Translations under genes and position numbers: made by a program | The notes under the pieces: model-generated | Database searches by the model: none | What the model was told of the DNA's origin: nothing | What the model saw: only the letters and a program-made list of their open reading frames with translations | Shown: positions 10,205-21,032 of the stretch, in pieces | How positions within the stretch are numbered: the stretch's first letter is position 1 | How the letters are laid out: every line of letters starts with the position of its first letter | Assembly (NCBI GenBank): GCA_022494885.1 | Contig: JAGVSM010003428.1 | Coordinates: 1-64,000 of the forward strand | Origin: Micrasema longulum | Lineage: Eukaryota > Arthropoda > Insecta > Trichoptera > Brachycentridae | Length of the DNA stretch: 64,000 bases | Reading direction: 5' to 3'

Positions 10205-11320
10205 CTAGTTAGAGATTTTTTATTTTTGTTTATTATTGAATATATTTTTCGCGGTGGTTTGTTTCAAAATAATTAATATGAGTTTTGTATTTTGCGATGT
10301 GTTTTTGTAACGAAAATTAATCGGCGATTAAAAACGTATTCCGATCGAGGTCAAAGCGGACACTGATTTCAGATGACAAAAAATAAAAATCATAAAAAAT
10401 TTCGGAATCTTCGTATTAGTGCAAACGGAATAGAAAAGTGACAGTATTAACACCGTCATCACAAAGTTAGTTAAAATAACTACAACTCTCTCACTCAAAA
10501 TATTATTGTTGATTATTTAGAAAGGGGGGGGGATAAGACTATTTATTGATGGTAGGCAAGGCAAAAATCCTTTTTACGTCTGAAAACTACTTTATGATTT
10601 TTTTATTAATAATGATATTTAAAGAAAATATTTTTTTTATATAATCTTAAAATAGTACATATTTAATAATGAATTTTCGAACATTAATATAAAACCAATT
10701 ATAAGTACAAAAAAATATTTATTTCATTAATTAATTAAAATATGTGACTTCTTCTTAATTAAAATATGATATCAGTTTTTCTCCATCACACGAGGTTTCC
10801 AAGATACAGGCATTAATCTGCACGATATTCGAATATTTTTTAATGCTTGCCAAGCTGCATTCTCCAGTGGATTTAATAGACCCTCAAACTTTTCATCAGG
10901 CTTAGTGATCATATTTGTGGACATACACTCTCTTTAATTTTTGCATTACTTTTTTCAAGAAACTTAGGTTTGAGGAACATGAAACAAGGAGTTTTGTCCA
11001 TGGCATTGACGAAATTCTAAGGGTAAAAGTGAAATTCCAAATATTATTTGAAAACAAAATTTTTAAAAGCATTAAATGCACTTATTGGTACTCGTGATAG
11101 AGAAAAGGGGATAGAAAAGATTCATAATTGCACTCCTGGTCTCGTTTTTTCATGCCGTTGGTTGGGAGGTGTCGAGGAAACTAATGACTATTAAAGGAAA
11201 AAAAATATTGTTGAAAAAAACATCCTTAAATATGTTGATGTCTAAGGACTAGTTGTATTGTGTGTTGCGTAAAATCGGTAAGTTTGAAGTTATAAAAAAA
11301 ATACATGTACTTTTATGTTT
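10205..11320. other. Unassigned tract with G-run and a weak minus-strand frame
   Basis: A run of ten or so G at 10521-10530 stands out. On the minus strand at about 10758-10905 a frame beginning MITKPDEKFEGLL contains LENAAWQALKN. This faintly resembles a segment of transposon-linked insect proteins, but I cannot confirm it. The 60-codon plus frame at 10915-11097 has no recognisable content. Confidence 0.3.
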
Positions 11321-11324
11321 ACGT

Positions 11325-11590
11325 CGGCCGGCCTCGTAGTGCAGTGGTCAGCGCGTTTGCCTACCGTGCAAGAGGTCTCGGGTTCGATTCCCAACAAGGT
11401 TGATATGAAATATTAATTTAAAAATATGTTCTTACACTAGGCTGCTTCATAGTCCCTGGACTGGTAACTGAAGCGTAAGACTGATCATCTTACCTTCTTT
11501 TAACAAAAATATCAAGATACACAACGATTTGCGTACTAATGAGGTGCCCTTTGCACCATTATGTGCGAGAAGAGAATGAAGATGATGATT
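11325..11590 (+). mobile_element. SINE3, near complete
   Basis: tRNA-like head 'gcctcgtagtgcagtggtca' (A-box), then 'gcgtttgcctaccgtgcaag' and B-box 'gggttcgattccc' (11379-11391). The body has 'agtccctggactggtaactg', 'taagactgatcatcttacc' and a conserved 3' block 'ggtgccctttgcacca'. It ends at or inside the start of a retrotransposon C-terminal frame, which continues directly to its right. Confidence 0.85.
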
Positions 11591-11756
11591 GTGTTGACAG
11601 AATAAAAAAAAGGCTTGTTGTACCAAAATTTAAAAATAAATATGAACAACGTACGTTGGATTATACTCGTATTGTTCCAAAAATGTTTAATTTGTTTCCA
11701 CTTGACATGAAAACATGTCATAGTAAACATAAAATTATGTTTTTATTACGTTAGTG
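11590..11756 (+). mobile_element. Jockey/CR1-type RT C-terminal end
   Basis: The frame reads VDRIKKRLVVPKFKNKYEQR, then VPKMFNLFPLDMK, and stops at 11752-11754. This is the usual C-terminal signature of these elements: a basic 'R..L.VP......G.R.L.Y' stretch followed by 'P.LFN.LP'. Only about 50 codons remain because SINE3 lies immediately upstream. The 3' untranslated tail continues rightward and forms the left arm of the inverted duplication at 11753-12662. Confidence 0.65.
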
Positions 11757-12662
11757 GTTAGTAGACAGAACGTTCCAATATTGATTTATTATTTATGTAA
11801 AACATTTTTTCATCTCTCATTGAATACATTTTTGTTATTTTCTTAGGTTAACTTTTTCTTTTTCTTTTTTCTTATTTCATTAACATTTTTAAGATCCTAA
11901 TTTTAATGGGTACTTTAATTTTCTAATTATTTTCATTTTTTCTGTAGATATGAATTGAAATTTTCGATTTTCTTTGTTTTATATTTTTATTTTATTTTGA
12001 TTACATTTATGAGCACAATTTATATGTGTGTGTGTTTTTTTTTTCCTAAATATAAAATATACTCAAGTATATTGTTATTTTTTTCATTTTAATTGTATTA
12101 TTTTACTCTATTTTCTTACTTAGAAAAAATATATTTATAAATCTTTAAACTATTTTTTATGTTTATTTTTTAATACGTGTATCGTATAATGTATGTACTC
12201 TTTTTATTTGATTATTAATTAAAACTAATGTCTGGGCACCAGATGACAACATATTATTGAATAGTTTATCGCGACATAATATATTTTAATACATTGTTTT
12301 CTTCATAATGTGTTGATATTGTAACAATGTGTATATTTTATTATATTTTTATTCTAGGATATTTTACTATATTTATATTTAAACATTTACATTTACTAAT
12401 AGTGTGTGCTCATAAATGTAATCAAAACAAGATAAAAAATAAAACAAAGTAAATCGAAAATTTCAATTCAGAAAAAAAAATAATAATAAGAAATTTAAAT
12501 GTACCTATTGAAATTAAGAACTAAAAAATGTAAATAAAATATGAAAGAAATAAAATAAAATATAACACTACGAAAATAACAAAAATGAATTCAATGAGAG
12601 ATAAAAAAAATGTTTTACATAAATAATAAATCAATATGGGAATGTTCGGTCTACTAACCACT
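11753..12662. repeat. Large inverted repeat of a retrotransposon 3' tail
   Basis: Left arm 11753-12017 and right arm 12405-12662 are reverse complements with scattered mismatches and small indels. The paired blocks include 'agtggttagtagac', 'attgatttattatttatgt', 'catctctcattgaat', 'ttgaaattttcgatt' and 'gattacatttatgagcaca'. The spacer is about 390 bp of AT-rich DNA. The left arm is contiguous with the RT C-terminal frame ending at 11754; the right arm has no coding sequence beyond its end at 12662. Either the element inserted twice tail-to-tail, or a twin-priming-like or palindromic duplication occurred. Confidence 0.85.
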
Positions 12663-13555
12663 TGTAGACAAAATTTATAAATAATTGAAACATATATAGT
12701 TTCCTATAAAATTTACTCCATAGTAATATTAAGAAGTAAAATAATAAAGAAAAAAGAAGAATTAAAAATACTTGATGACACAAATTACGAATAAAATCAT
12801 CTTTACATCATAAAAACTAATTAAATCTTAATATTGTGAAAAATAACATTACATTATAAACATCATAATAAAGTATTGTTAAAAATATTAAAATAAAGAC
12901 TTGGTATACAGTTTTTTCTCCCTGTAAAGAAGTAATAAAATTTTTTTAAAAAAAATATTTGTAAAAAATGAACCGATGATTTTAATATGATTATGAACAA
13001 GAGAAAAAACAAACAATTACGAAATTATTTTTAAAAAAAACAATAGCGCACCAGTCCAATCATTCTACCCCGTCAAGTACTATCATATAATCTCCAGTTA
13101 TATTTTATTTTGATGAACTGCGTAAGAAGTAAATACTCGTGCGTAGCCAAATTTTTTTCTTAAGTTACTATTAACAACACAAAATAGTAATATTTATCGA
13201 CTTTATAAACTCAGAAATATTTCGCTCGCCGTTAGACGATGCTAGTAATTATTAAAATGAGTAACAATGCCAAGATTTTTTGTTCTACATGCTTTCACTT
13301 GTAGGGTAGTTTATACAACCCCTATTTCCAACCCTTATGTGAAAAAACTCAGACATTGTAAATTTAGCGAATGTACCCTTTTTTACTACGACTTGAGTTG
13401 TTTATTTTTAGAGGGAAACTTGTATGGGTTGAAATACATGACAAAAATAGCGTTCGGTTTGAATACTAAAACAAGCCGGACAATTTTCATGTTGTTATTT
13501 AAATAAAACATTTTTTGTGCGCTTACCTAATTTAAGAATAAAATGAGAACATCTA
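12663..13555. other. No gene; possible SINE3 scrap
   Basis: AT-rich. At about 13040-13115 'ctccagttatattttatttt' resembles 31617-31640 in a minus-strand SINE3 copy; this is too short to be sure. The 79-codon frame at 13267-13506 is not recognised. Confidence 0.3.
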
Positions 13556-13640
13556 AGAGAAGAGTGCGTGGAAGTCTAGGCATGTACAGCGCTTAGGACC
13601 TGTCATTGGCTGGTTTCAGTGCAGCAGAACAGCGTTTATT
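13556..13640 (-). repeat. Family A arm with shared junction
   Basis: Contains 'ggaagtctaggcatgtaca' and 'cctgtcattggctggtttca', followed by 'gtgcagcagaacagcgttta', the same join seen after family A at 5983. Confidence 0.6.
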
Positions 13641-13860
13641 GGGTATTTTTAGTAAAATCTTATAATTAACTTATTCATGCATGAATCAACAATTTTAATG
13701 AAAATAAAGTAAATGTAAAACAATTTTGTAATTAAACACACTTTTTCCTACCTTTTGGTTTTAAAGCTACACAATTTTCTCTTCCAAGGTAAAATGAACT
13801 AATGAATTAAATCTTGTATGTTTATAAATTAGTATAAACCATTTTAATTTCGAGTTACAC

Positions 13861-13898
13861 ATCAACCGGTTTCGAGGTTACTGCCTCATTGTCAGGAA
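13861..13898 (-). other. Hammerhead-like motif (degenerate)
   Basis: On the minus strand, CCTGAcaATGA is followed by a GAGG/CCTC helix and then GAAACC. The GAAAC box and stem II are intact, but the first box has extra bases. Sequences of this form are typical of decayed retroelement ends related to Penelope terminal repeats. An RT fossil on the same strand lies about 110 bp upstream in that strand's direction (14010-14192), so the motif sits where a 3' end would be. Confidence 0.4.
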
Positions 13899-14009
13899 TT
13901 AAACTAACTTATAATTACACGCGTTGCTATTTATATAATAAAATAAAATATCAAACAGACAGTAAAATTAAAGAAAGAGAGAGAAAAAAGATAAAATAAA
14001 TCATAACCA

Positions 14010-14192
14010 TCATAAATATTGTACAATTGAGTAATCAGCTATTTTTAAATTATTGATTTTTAAAATATTCCTTAATCTAATAATTATGTTTATATATTTT
14101 CTAATTCGTTTAACTTGTTCACTAATATGATATTTCCATTTTAAGTTTTGGTCTACGTAGACACTGATACATATAATTTTATCTATTATAAC
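14010..14192 (-). mobile_element. Non-LTR RT fragment
   Basis: An open minus frame of 60 codons ends at TGA (14010-14012). It reads YVDQNLKWKYHISEQVKRIR, then IIRLRNILKINNLKI. This is the segment just after the catalytic box in Jockey/CR1-type enzymes, where 'LG..ID..L.W..HI' is followed by 'KI....IL.KLR'. The expected downstream C-terminus is replaced by a T/AG-rich simple stretch and the hammerhead-like motif, so the copy is deleted internally. Confidence 0.65.
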
Positions 14193-14479
14193 ATAATGTT
14201 ACAGCACCGTTTGCAGAAGGACTTTTTAGCACAGTTTTTCTAGAGAAAAAATAGAAACTCTTATTCCATTTTAAAATGTTCCGAATAGGGAGAAAGTTGG
14301 CCAGTGTGGGAAAGAAAGTTTCACCTATGGATAGCTTTCCGAAATATAATAAAACCGATTGGAGCTTTGCTATCCGATTTCACCTCTCCCGGTTTGAGTT
14401 TTCTGGGTTGAATTTAAACAACAGTTTTAAAACTATCACAGTTTTTTAAATTTATTGGTCTTGGATTCTCAACGCTGCA

Positions 14480-14760
14480 AAAACGGTGAGAAAAGAGTGA
14501 GCTGATAGAAACATACAAGATACTCAACAGTCACTATAGCTGCCCAAATTTAAATACTTTGTTCAAGCTTAAACACAAGCCAACAGTCTCAGCCTAGAGA
14601 AAACTAGATTCAATCTCAATCCACGGAAGCATTTCCTAAGCAATAGTTTGATGGTCGGAATAATTTGCCGCAAGAGCAGATGTCAATGTGTAGTTTCAAT
14701 GAGTTCAAAAATGGACTAAATTTGTTTCATAAAAGTCAAAGTGCTCCAACAGTAAACTTT
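14480..14760 (+). mobile_element. RT C-terminal remnant (CR1-like)
   Basis: The plus frame begins ELIETYKILNSHYSCPNLNT, then KHKPTVSA with stops. It switches frame to GRNNLPQEQMS and FNEFKNGLNLF. This follows the order of a common non-LTR C-terminus: 'LIE.YKIL', 'TRGHS.KL', 'W..LP..VV.A.S...FK..LD'. At least one frameshift and several stops show it is a fossil. It points toward the minus-strand fragment at 14010-14192, so the two come from separate insertions. Confidence 0.6.
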
Positions 14761-15036
14761 CTATAAAATATATTAAAGCATATCAACTTTAAGCTGCTTG
14801 CTTAAAATCAACATTATAAAAATAATAGTTAATTGTAGTCTGCATTACTTTAAGGGTTGTTTAACCCATTACGTTATGCAGACTGTAAATAAGAAGTAAA
14901 TGAACATAAAACAGATAGCTGTTAAACTGCCGATATGTACAGAAAAATAGATTCTTATTATCCGCAAAAGTCATATTCAGCAAGCAAATAGCCCAAATAA
15001 TGGGTTAATTCTAACTTTTTTTTTGAAAAAGAAATG

Positions 15037-15206
15037 TTTGCGTTCTTATGATTTACCCAAATATTTGATTTTGACGGCCATTTTCAACAAGTTGTAAATA
15101 ACTAAATATGAGAAAATGGTAATCAAATTGGGGTAGAGTGGGATTCAAACCACGGACCTTTGGTCCGTGAGTCCGAGATACTAGCCACAGGACCACAACC
15201 CGATTC
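15037..15206 (-). mobile_element. SINE4, minus strand
   Basis: On the minus strand the head reads CGGGTTGTGGTCCTGTGGC with A-box TGGCTAGT, then the B-box around GGTTTGAATCCCAC. The body has 'aatggccgtcaaaatcaaat' and ends with 'aatcataagaacgcaaac'. Four other copies share this layout. Confidence 0.8.
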
Positions 15207-15329
15207 ACGACTTGCGCTTGTACGGCTTCTGGGCGTGTAAAACAGTGCACAAGACCTCGCTCTAGTATAATTATTGGAAATATACAAACTGATCTCTTTC
15301 AAATAATAAAATATTTAAACCAACTGGTC

Positions 15330-15650
15330 AGAGAAGAAGTTTAAAAATAAGAAAATTGTTTTCAAGCGTTGCCTAGTATGTGAAATAATTCAGTCAGATA
15401 AATCTCTACACAACAGTAAGGGTTTCAGCTCTTCAACTTCCCTAAAATCAACAAATGGAAGAGTTGAAGAAATATGGATGTTCAAACATAGGCAAAATGG
15501 TGGTAACACAGTGTGTAAATTGGCTTTTAAACCAGCTAATGACAGATCATAAGCCCTGTAAATGATTATTAAAGGGTACTTATTTTCATATTATCTTCTT
15601 TTATTCTCTATCTTTGTTGTAATGAGTTGATTTTTTTCAATATATTTGGA
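15330..15650 (+). repeat. Family A copy, variant with extra internal segment
   Basis: Carries 'aaaattgttttcaagcgttg' and 'cctagtatgtgaaataattc', then the usual 'ggtttcagctcttcaactt', 'cacagtgtgtaaattggc' and the right arm ending 'tctatctttgttgtaa'. The same extra segment appears at 16130, 24750 and 61255, which defines a longer subfamily. Confidence 0.65.
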
Positions 15651-15831
15651 TTGTATTTCCAAAAATCAGCTTATAGAAATGTTTCCAGAGAAAAAAATTA
15701 CGACGAGATTCGAGGGTGTTTTGGCATTTGTGAGGTAAACTGTGATTGTGTAAATCGATGTAAGTAAAGATATTAATTTATCATAAAATTATGAATAATA
15801 CGTTAGCAATTTAATCCGACATTTTCGACGG

Positions 15832-16172
15832 CGAATATAGAAATCTAGGTATTAACAGGGATTATAATCAGTCATTGACGTTGCCACTTTACATACTGTG
15901 TGATATTAACCCACGCATTTCTGTGATTTGACTGGCGGCGGCATTGCAAATTGCATTTAATTCAACAATGGTTGTGTTCAAATGTTTGCAAACAGGCTAG
16001 ATTTCCTCTCTGAGAAGTTATTAAGATCTTAATTTGTTGCAACAGAGAAAGAAAACATTTTTGAAATGGGACAATGGAAGTCTAGGCATTTACAGGGATA
16101 AATTAACCAACTGGTAAAAAAAGAAGTATAAAAAATGAAAAATTGCTTTCAGGCGTGCCTTGTGGGTGATTT
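15832..16172. repeat. Two broken family A pieces
   Basis: 15832-15915 holds an arm and 'gccactttacatactgtgtg'. 15980-16172 holds the terminus 'gttcaaatgtttgcaaacag', an arm (acagagaaagaaaacatttt, 'ggaagtctaggcatttaca'), and then the internal 'cttgtgggtgattt' segment. The arms are out of their normal order, so this is a rearranged or nested copy. Confidence 0.5.
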
Positions 16173-16174
16173 CT

Positions 16175-16499
16175 TTTTTTATTTTTTGAATTGTTTGGTT
16201 GGCATTTGTTGGTTGGTAACACTGCTCGTCCTCCGCGCCATTCTTCGCTTTTTCAACGAGTTTTGTTCGCATGCTTTTTTTAATTGTTGAAAAGTATTTC
16301 TCGCTTTTCTTGCCGTAAAAGTTAATATAACGCCGCGAACATTTTTATTATCTATCGCCATCAATCATCATCCGCCGCACCGCCTCCAGACTCCATACGA
16401 TTGTGTGCATGCAGTTTCTGGATCACCAGTTTCCCCGTTAGCGCGTGAGCTGGTCGCCGACAAAGAAGAAGACTCAACACCAGGTTAGTCAGTATTTTT
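16175..16499 (-). repeat. Family X, left part
   Basis: Similar over about 300 bases to 34425-34722: 'ttattat.tatcgcc', 'catcatccgccgc', 'ctg.atcacca.tttcc', 'gagctg.tcgc.gacaaa' and 'gactcaacaccagg'. It is GC-richer than its surroundings. Minus-strand frames in both copies share DNKN and a K/R-rich helix-like stretch, so the family may derive from a coding sequence, but neither frame is intact and I cannot name it. The RTE insertion at 16500-17253 separates this part from 17303-17460. Confidence 0.6.
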
Positions 16500-17253
16500 A
16501 CACAACAACAACAACAACAAACCATCACGCCGTTTCCCCGTAGAGGTAGGCAGAGAGGATAGAACGCCATAACACTCTATCTTGGCATACAGACCTCGCT
16601 TCCTCTACATTCATACATCTTCTCATGCACGCACGCCGATTATTCCTACTTTTGACATGTCCATCTTCAAGTATTTGATAGACTTGATCGTGCTATGTCT
16701 TTCTCGGTCTTCCTCGTTTTCTGCATCCATCAACATTTGCATCGTAGATCCTTTTAGCCGTTCTTTCGCTGTCCATTCGCTCTACATGTCCAAACCAACG
16801 CAGCACCCCTTTCTTGATTCTGTTAATAATGCATGTCTCAGCCTTACACACTTCACGGATCTCGACATTTGTGCACCTATCATACATTGTTTTACCACAC
16901 ATTCGCCTGAGGGATCGCATTTCGACAGCATTCAACCTACTTTCATCATTATTTGTCCAATTCCATACTTCGCTCCCATACATTAGAGTTGGAACTAGAA
17001 CTCCGTTGTGAACTGCTAGTTTAGCCTCCTGCGATAAACATTTGTTTGCCAAAGTAGATTTTAGTGCACTGTTCACCCTGTTCCCGGCACTCACCCTCCT
17101 TTCAATATCTTTCTCGGCCTTTCCGTCCCTACTAAACATACTTCCCAGGTACACAAATTCTTCTACCTGATTCAGAATATCTCCATTCACGCTGATCTCA
17201 CATTTAGTTATATTTTCATCCCTTTCAAAAACCATCACTTTCGATTTAGTTCA
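16500..17253 (-). mobile_element. RTE-type non-LTR retrotransposon, 5'-truncated
   Basis: A 181-codon open minus frame (17238 to about 16693) has the post-RT signature EEFVYLGSMFSRDG, 'RRVSAGNRVNSALKS', MYGSEVWNWTNN, RRMCGKTMYDRCTN and VLRWFGHVERMD, ending GCRKRGRPRKT. These are typical of RTE-like elements. Homology continues through 'gttctatcctctctgcctac' to 'cggcgtgatgg'. The 3' end is a (TTG)n microsatellite at 16501-16520, which RTE elements use in place of poly(A). The absence of stops in 181 codons suggests a fairly young insertion. The RT catalytic core is absent. Confidence 0.85.
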
Positions 17254-17302
17254 GTGTTTAGATCAGTGTTTTTAGATCAGTGTTTTAGATCAGTGTTTTT
17301 CC
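17245..17302. repeat. Short tandem array at the RTE 5' junction
   Basis: About four imperfect copies of a 12-16 base unit (tttagatcagtgttt) lie between the truncated 5' end of the RTE and the resumed family X sequence. The unit resembles 'ttagtcagtattt' on the other side of the RTE (16484-16496) and 'ttagtcagtgg' in the second family X copy (35857-35867). It therefore looks like target-site sequence amplified during insertion. Confidence 0.6.
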
Positions 17303-17460
17303 ATAATGATTTTCTCTGGTTCGAGTGCATTTTAATAGATTGTTGGCTGCATAATCCACTAGCTCACATTGGCAGTTTTGGAGAAAATAATTTAATTGTC
17401 CGCCATAGAAAAAATATATTTAAATCGCAAAAGGAGAAATCTATTTACACGGCTTCTCTA
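17303..17460 (-). repeat. Family X, right part
   Basis: Matches 35874-36005: 'ttctctggttcgagtgcatt', 'ttgttggctgcat', 'cca.tagctca', 'ttggagaa', 'ttgtccg' and 'aaa.g...ttacac'. It continues family X across the RTE insertion. Confidence 0.55.
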
Positions 17461-17464
17461 ATAA

Positions 17465-17985
17465 TAAAAAATAAATAAAAAAAATATAAAAAATGGTTTT
17501 TCCTATCTGTTGCAACAAATTTATTCGATTTATTTATTTTATTTATTTATTCATGCAAAAACCTTTAGTTATATTTTTTTAATATCCTTTACACTATAAA
17601 ACTAAGAGCCTTATGTTGAATTGGAATATAACATAGTGGAAAACGGAAGGATCCACATTATTAAATAATGGAAAAATATCTAATTTAAAATTACTGCACA
17701 AGCGTATATTTCAATAAACATCACAGTATGCAATATCTCGCAGCAGTCTCTTGCAATGGTCTCTTCTCTTAGACAAAATCCAAACTTCTACACTTTTCTG
17801 AAGAATGGCCCTCGTTTTGGAGAACTTAATAAGTATTAATTTATTTACTTTACTTGATGCATTTAATTGATTGAAATCTCAGCAACTACAAATAATATTA
17901 GCAGAGTTTTTGTTGTAATCTTCAAGTAAGCCTTAAGACGTAAGAAAAAAAATATATCATATAATACAGAGGTGTATTAGATAGT
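17465..17985. other. No feature seen
   Basis: AT-rich, with a TTTAT simple stretch at 17525-17555. Confidence 0.4.
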
Positions 17986-17989
17986 TTTG

Positions 17990-18480
17990 GATTTTATTTT
18001 ATTTTATTTATTGGGGATATCAACAGTAATACATGTAATACAAATATAACAAATAACATATACAGAGAATAAAACCAATGACAGATATCCACAGAAATAC
18101 ATTAAATACACGTACAATACATACTAGTGTGTTTGTGTGAGTGTAAGTGAGTGAGAGGGTGGGTGTGTGGGTGTTATATTGGAAAGAGGGTGTCAGGTAT
18201 CGAAAATATGACATAGTTTGTCCGTCAAGATCACCGCGAAGGACCAAATACCTAGTATCCTAAGATAAATATAAAACATAGTCCAAGCGAAATTCGTTAC
18301 TTTCAAAAATTAAAGACGCGGAGCACAGTTTGACTTCTTTAAAGTTGACAATTTACTTTGATGAAGGTCAATATAACGACGTAGACTGGTTAATAGCCCT
18401 ATAATCCCTCCCTTGTGTCTCATCCAAGGTAAGTTGCCTTTGCACCTGGGATAAATAAACAGTATCTTTATTCTGGCCTT
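17990..18480 (-). other. Possible 3' part of a minus-strand retroelement
   Basis: Begins with a T/A-rich tail-like run and 'tttattggggatatcaacag', then a GT/GA-rich microsatellite (18120-18175), then moderately GC-richer sequence. A minus frame reads VLRGDLDGQTMSYFRYLT but matches no family I can name. A complementary CA-rich microsatellite occurs at 42050-42105 in otherwise different sequence. Confidence 0.3.
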
Positions 18481-18596
18481 AGCGTAACTATGAAGGGCCT
18501 AAAAACGAGTACAATATAAGTTGACGGGATTATAAATATGAAGCGAAAGGGGCTGTAAAATAAAATGACTGGACCTCATACTCGTAATAAATGATT

Positions 18597-18770
18597 GGCG
18601 GCCTTTGTAGTGTAGAGTGAAGAGGCTTGACTCACGCACGCAAGGTTCCGGGTTGGATTACCCGTAAGAAAACTTTTTTTTTCTCTAGCCTGAGTGTTTT
18701 GTTCTGTAATTCACCAATGTATTTGAGTTCCCTGATCTGTTGAGGTTCAAAAAAATATTCTTAGTGCTTT
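18597..18770 (+). mobile_element. SINE2, diverged
   Basis: Head 'ggcggcctttgtagtgtaga', then 'ggcttgactcacgcacgcaa', and a B-box region 'ttccgggttggattacccg' with a substitution in the B-box. The body 'agcctgagtgtt..gttctgt' and 'aattcaccaatgta' matches 47583 and 57617. It ends 'ctgttgaggttcaaaaaa'. Confidence 0.75.
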
Positions 18771-18999
18771 TTTAAAAATACAAACCGACCAAATTTCTCA
18801 TTGTAAAAAACACGCAATTGCCGTTGTTTAAAATCATATTTTCGTTAATAATATACAAAAAAAATATTTATATCGATTAAACAGAAGTATTTTTTCTGTC
18901 AGTAGAAAATACAATCAATTGGGTATGCAATTGACCTAAATATAATTGAAAGATCCTTAAAAGCTGTCAAAAAAAACTTCATTTCTCCGAAAACCACTG

Positions 19000-19745
19000 C
19001 ACGTAAGGAAGACTTAAGAATCAATGTAGGTAAAATAAAGTTTATGACTCAAAGTCGAAATCCATCTAACTGAGCAAAAAAGTAGCGTGCAGTGCAACAG
19101 ATAATAATCTCTTTTAAGACAGTCAACCAGTCTACGTACTTGGGCTCTATTTTCATGGAATATAAAGAGGAAACAATAGAAGTAATGAAACAAATATTGT
19201 CGAGCAACAGAGCATGTTTCTCTTTGCTGCCAGTGTTTAAGTACCGAAGCGAACAAAAAAATGAACATTGGCTTATACAAGAACATTATTAGGACTGTGT
19301 TGGCATGTGGATGTGAGGCACTGACACTTGTCAGTAAGGTTCGAAGAGGTGCTAGACATATTTAATTGAGGAGTTCTTTGCCGAATATGTGATTCCGTGT
19401 AAGGTAGAGAAGAGTAGTGCATTAGGCTAAATGCTAAATCCTACATCATCTATAAAGTCCCTAGTATCTCAACGCCCAAACAACTGCTCAAGTTGAGATG
19501 GGCAGGATACGTACGAAAAATTCCAAATGCGAGAGTACCGAAGAGAATCGTGACTAGACATCCAAGGGCTAAAAGAAGGATTGAAAGACCCAAGATGAGA
19601 TGAAAAAGTGACGTCAAAAAAGATGCTGCACAACTTTGACGAGTTGCGAATTGGAAAAAAGTTTCCTAAGGACAGGCAAAAGTTGAAAGAGGTCATGGTT
19701 CAATTTGGGCTGTAGTGCCATCAAAGAAAAAGACGATAAAAATTC
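19000..19745 (+). mobile_element. RTE-like non-LTR remnant, C-terminal half
   Basis: The plus strand reads QSTYLGSIFMEYKEET ('YLGS' signature), then RTVLACGCEALTLVSKV in another frame. Further on come LLKLRWAGYVRKIPNARVPK ('LRWAGHV.RM' signature), RHPRAKRRIERPKMR and finally ERGHGSIWAVVPSKKK. The order matches RTE-type C-termini. Several frameshifts and stops occur, and no 3' microsatellite is evident. Confidence 0.65.
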
Positions 19746-19749
19746 AAAT

Positions 19750-21030
19750 CAAGATTGTCAAAAAAAAAAGTTCTATGAAAACAAAAAAATATCTTTAATT
19801 AATAGCTAAGTTGACCTGATTAAACTAACATTGAATACATCCGAGCGATTCAAATTTTTATTTTAATTTCAAAACATTACCGATCTTATGACCAGCCATT
19901 ATTTTCGAAAGCAGTTTCAATTACAAAAGCATCGCAAACCATAAAGACACTAATATGGAACGAGTCGGGACTTTGGTTTAATAATATGAATTCTCGTTAC
20001 GAAAGAACAAAGGATTTTATTGGACGATAACTTAAAATGGCGGTTTCCCTTCAAAAAGGAACCCAGTGTTCTGATAAGAAATTCCCCATTGTGGTCATTT
20101 TATGGTCATACATGAAACGAAACAATAGTGACTTTATTTCGTATCTCAGTGCAATTTCGAACACCCAAAATTTTACGAACGAAGATGGAATTATTTTAGT
20201 CTACAAATTTTGTATTTTGGCTTTGAAAATTGACTAGGTTTCTTTTAAGTCACTGTGATGCAACCATTTTATATTTTTTTGTATTGTGAGGTTTACCACA
20301 AAACTTATCGTTTTTATTATTATTATTTATTTTTTATATTATGTACTATAATAAACATAAATAAAAGGGTCCGCACTGGGCTAACTCGTGTCGAGGACAC
20401 ATAACATTAAAAAAATAGTTTTAACATAGACAACATAATAGACTCGTACGTAGCTTTAATTCTTTATTTATTTTCATTGAGTTCAAGTATTCTTTTTATT
20501 ATAAATATTTTTAGTATGCAAAAATTTATTTTTATCAATTTTTTGTTACTATGTATTTAGGCAGCCTTATTGCTTAATGGTCATTTATTCCAACCAACCA
20601 AAAAATAGATGCTGCTATTTATATCATTTAAGTTTCAAAATGTATGCTAGAAAAAATAAAATGGATACCATAATAGAACTAGCAGTATGCAACTATAAAT
20701 TACTTTACAACGGTCCTAGTCTTTTATCGGAAAAATTATGGGAGATTTAAAAAAAATAATAGAAATTAAAGAAGAGTTTTTTGAACAAAATGTTTTTTTT
20801 TATTTAAATAAAAACGGTAAAATAGCTGTCAATATATAAGTAAGATTATAGGAAATAAGTAAGATTACTCAATTGTAAGATTATCTCAATTTGATATGAT
20901 TTACTTGAACATATTATTTAAAAAAATGCATGCCATGATTATTAAACAAAACAAAATGAAGATTACTAACACTAGATTTATTTTTCTAAAGGCTGTCTAC
21001 GTGGAAAGGAGAACAATATTTCTTTTTTTT
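19750..21030. other. No gene recognised
   Basis: AT-rich. A 66-codon frame at 20037-20237 has no known content. A GC-richer patch at 20370-20402 (gtccgcactgggctaactcg) loosely resembles 22738-22755 on the opposite strand and may be a retroelement 3' UTR scrap. Confidence 0.3.
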
Positions 21031-21032
21031 TA

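Noticed and set aside
15053..15250. Minus-strand 65-codon frame
   Set aside because: Overlaps SINE4 completely; its sequence is explained by the tRNA-like head.
16582..17011. Plus-strand frames of 134 and 65 codons
   Set aside because: Shadows of the RTE reading frame on the minus strand.
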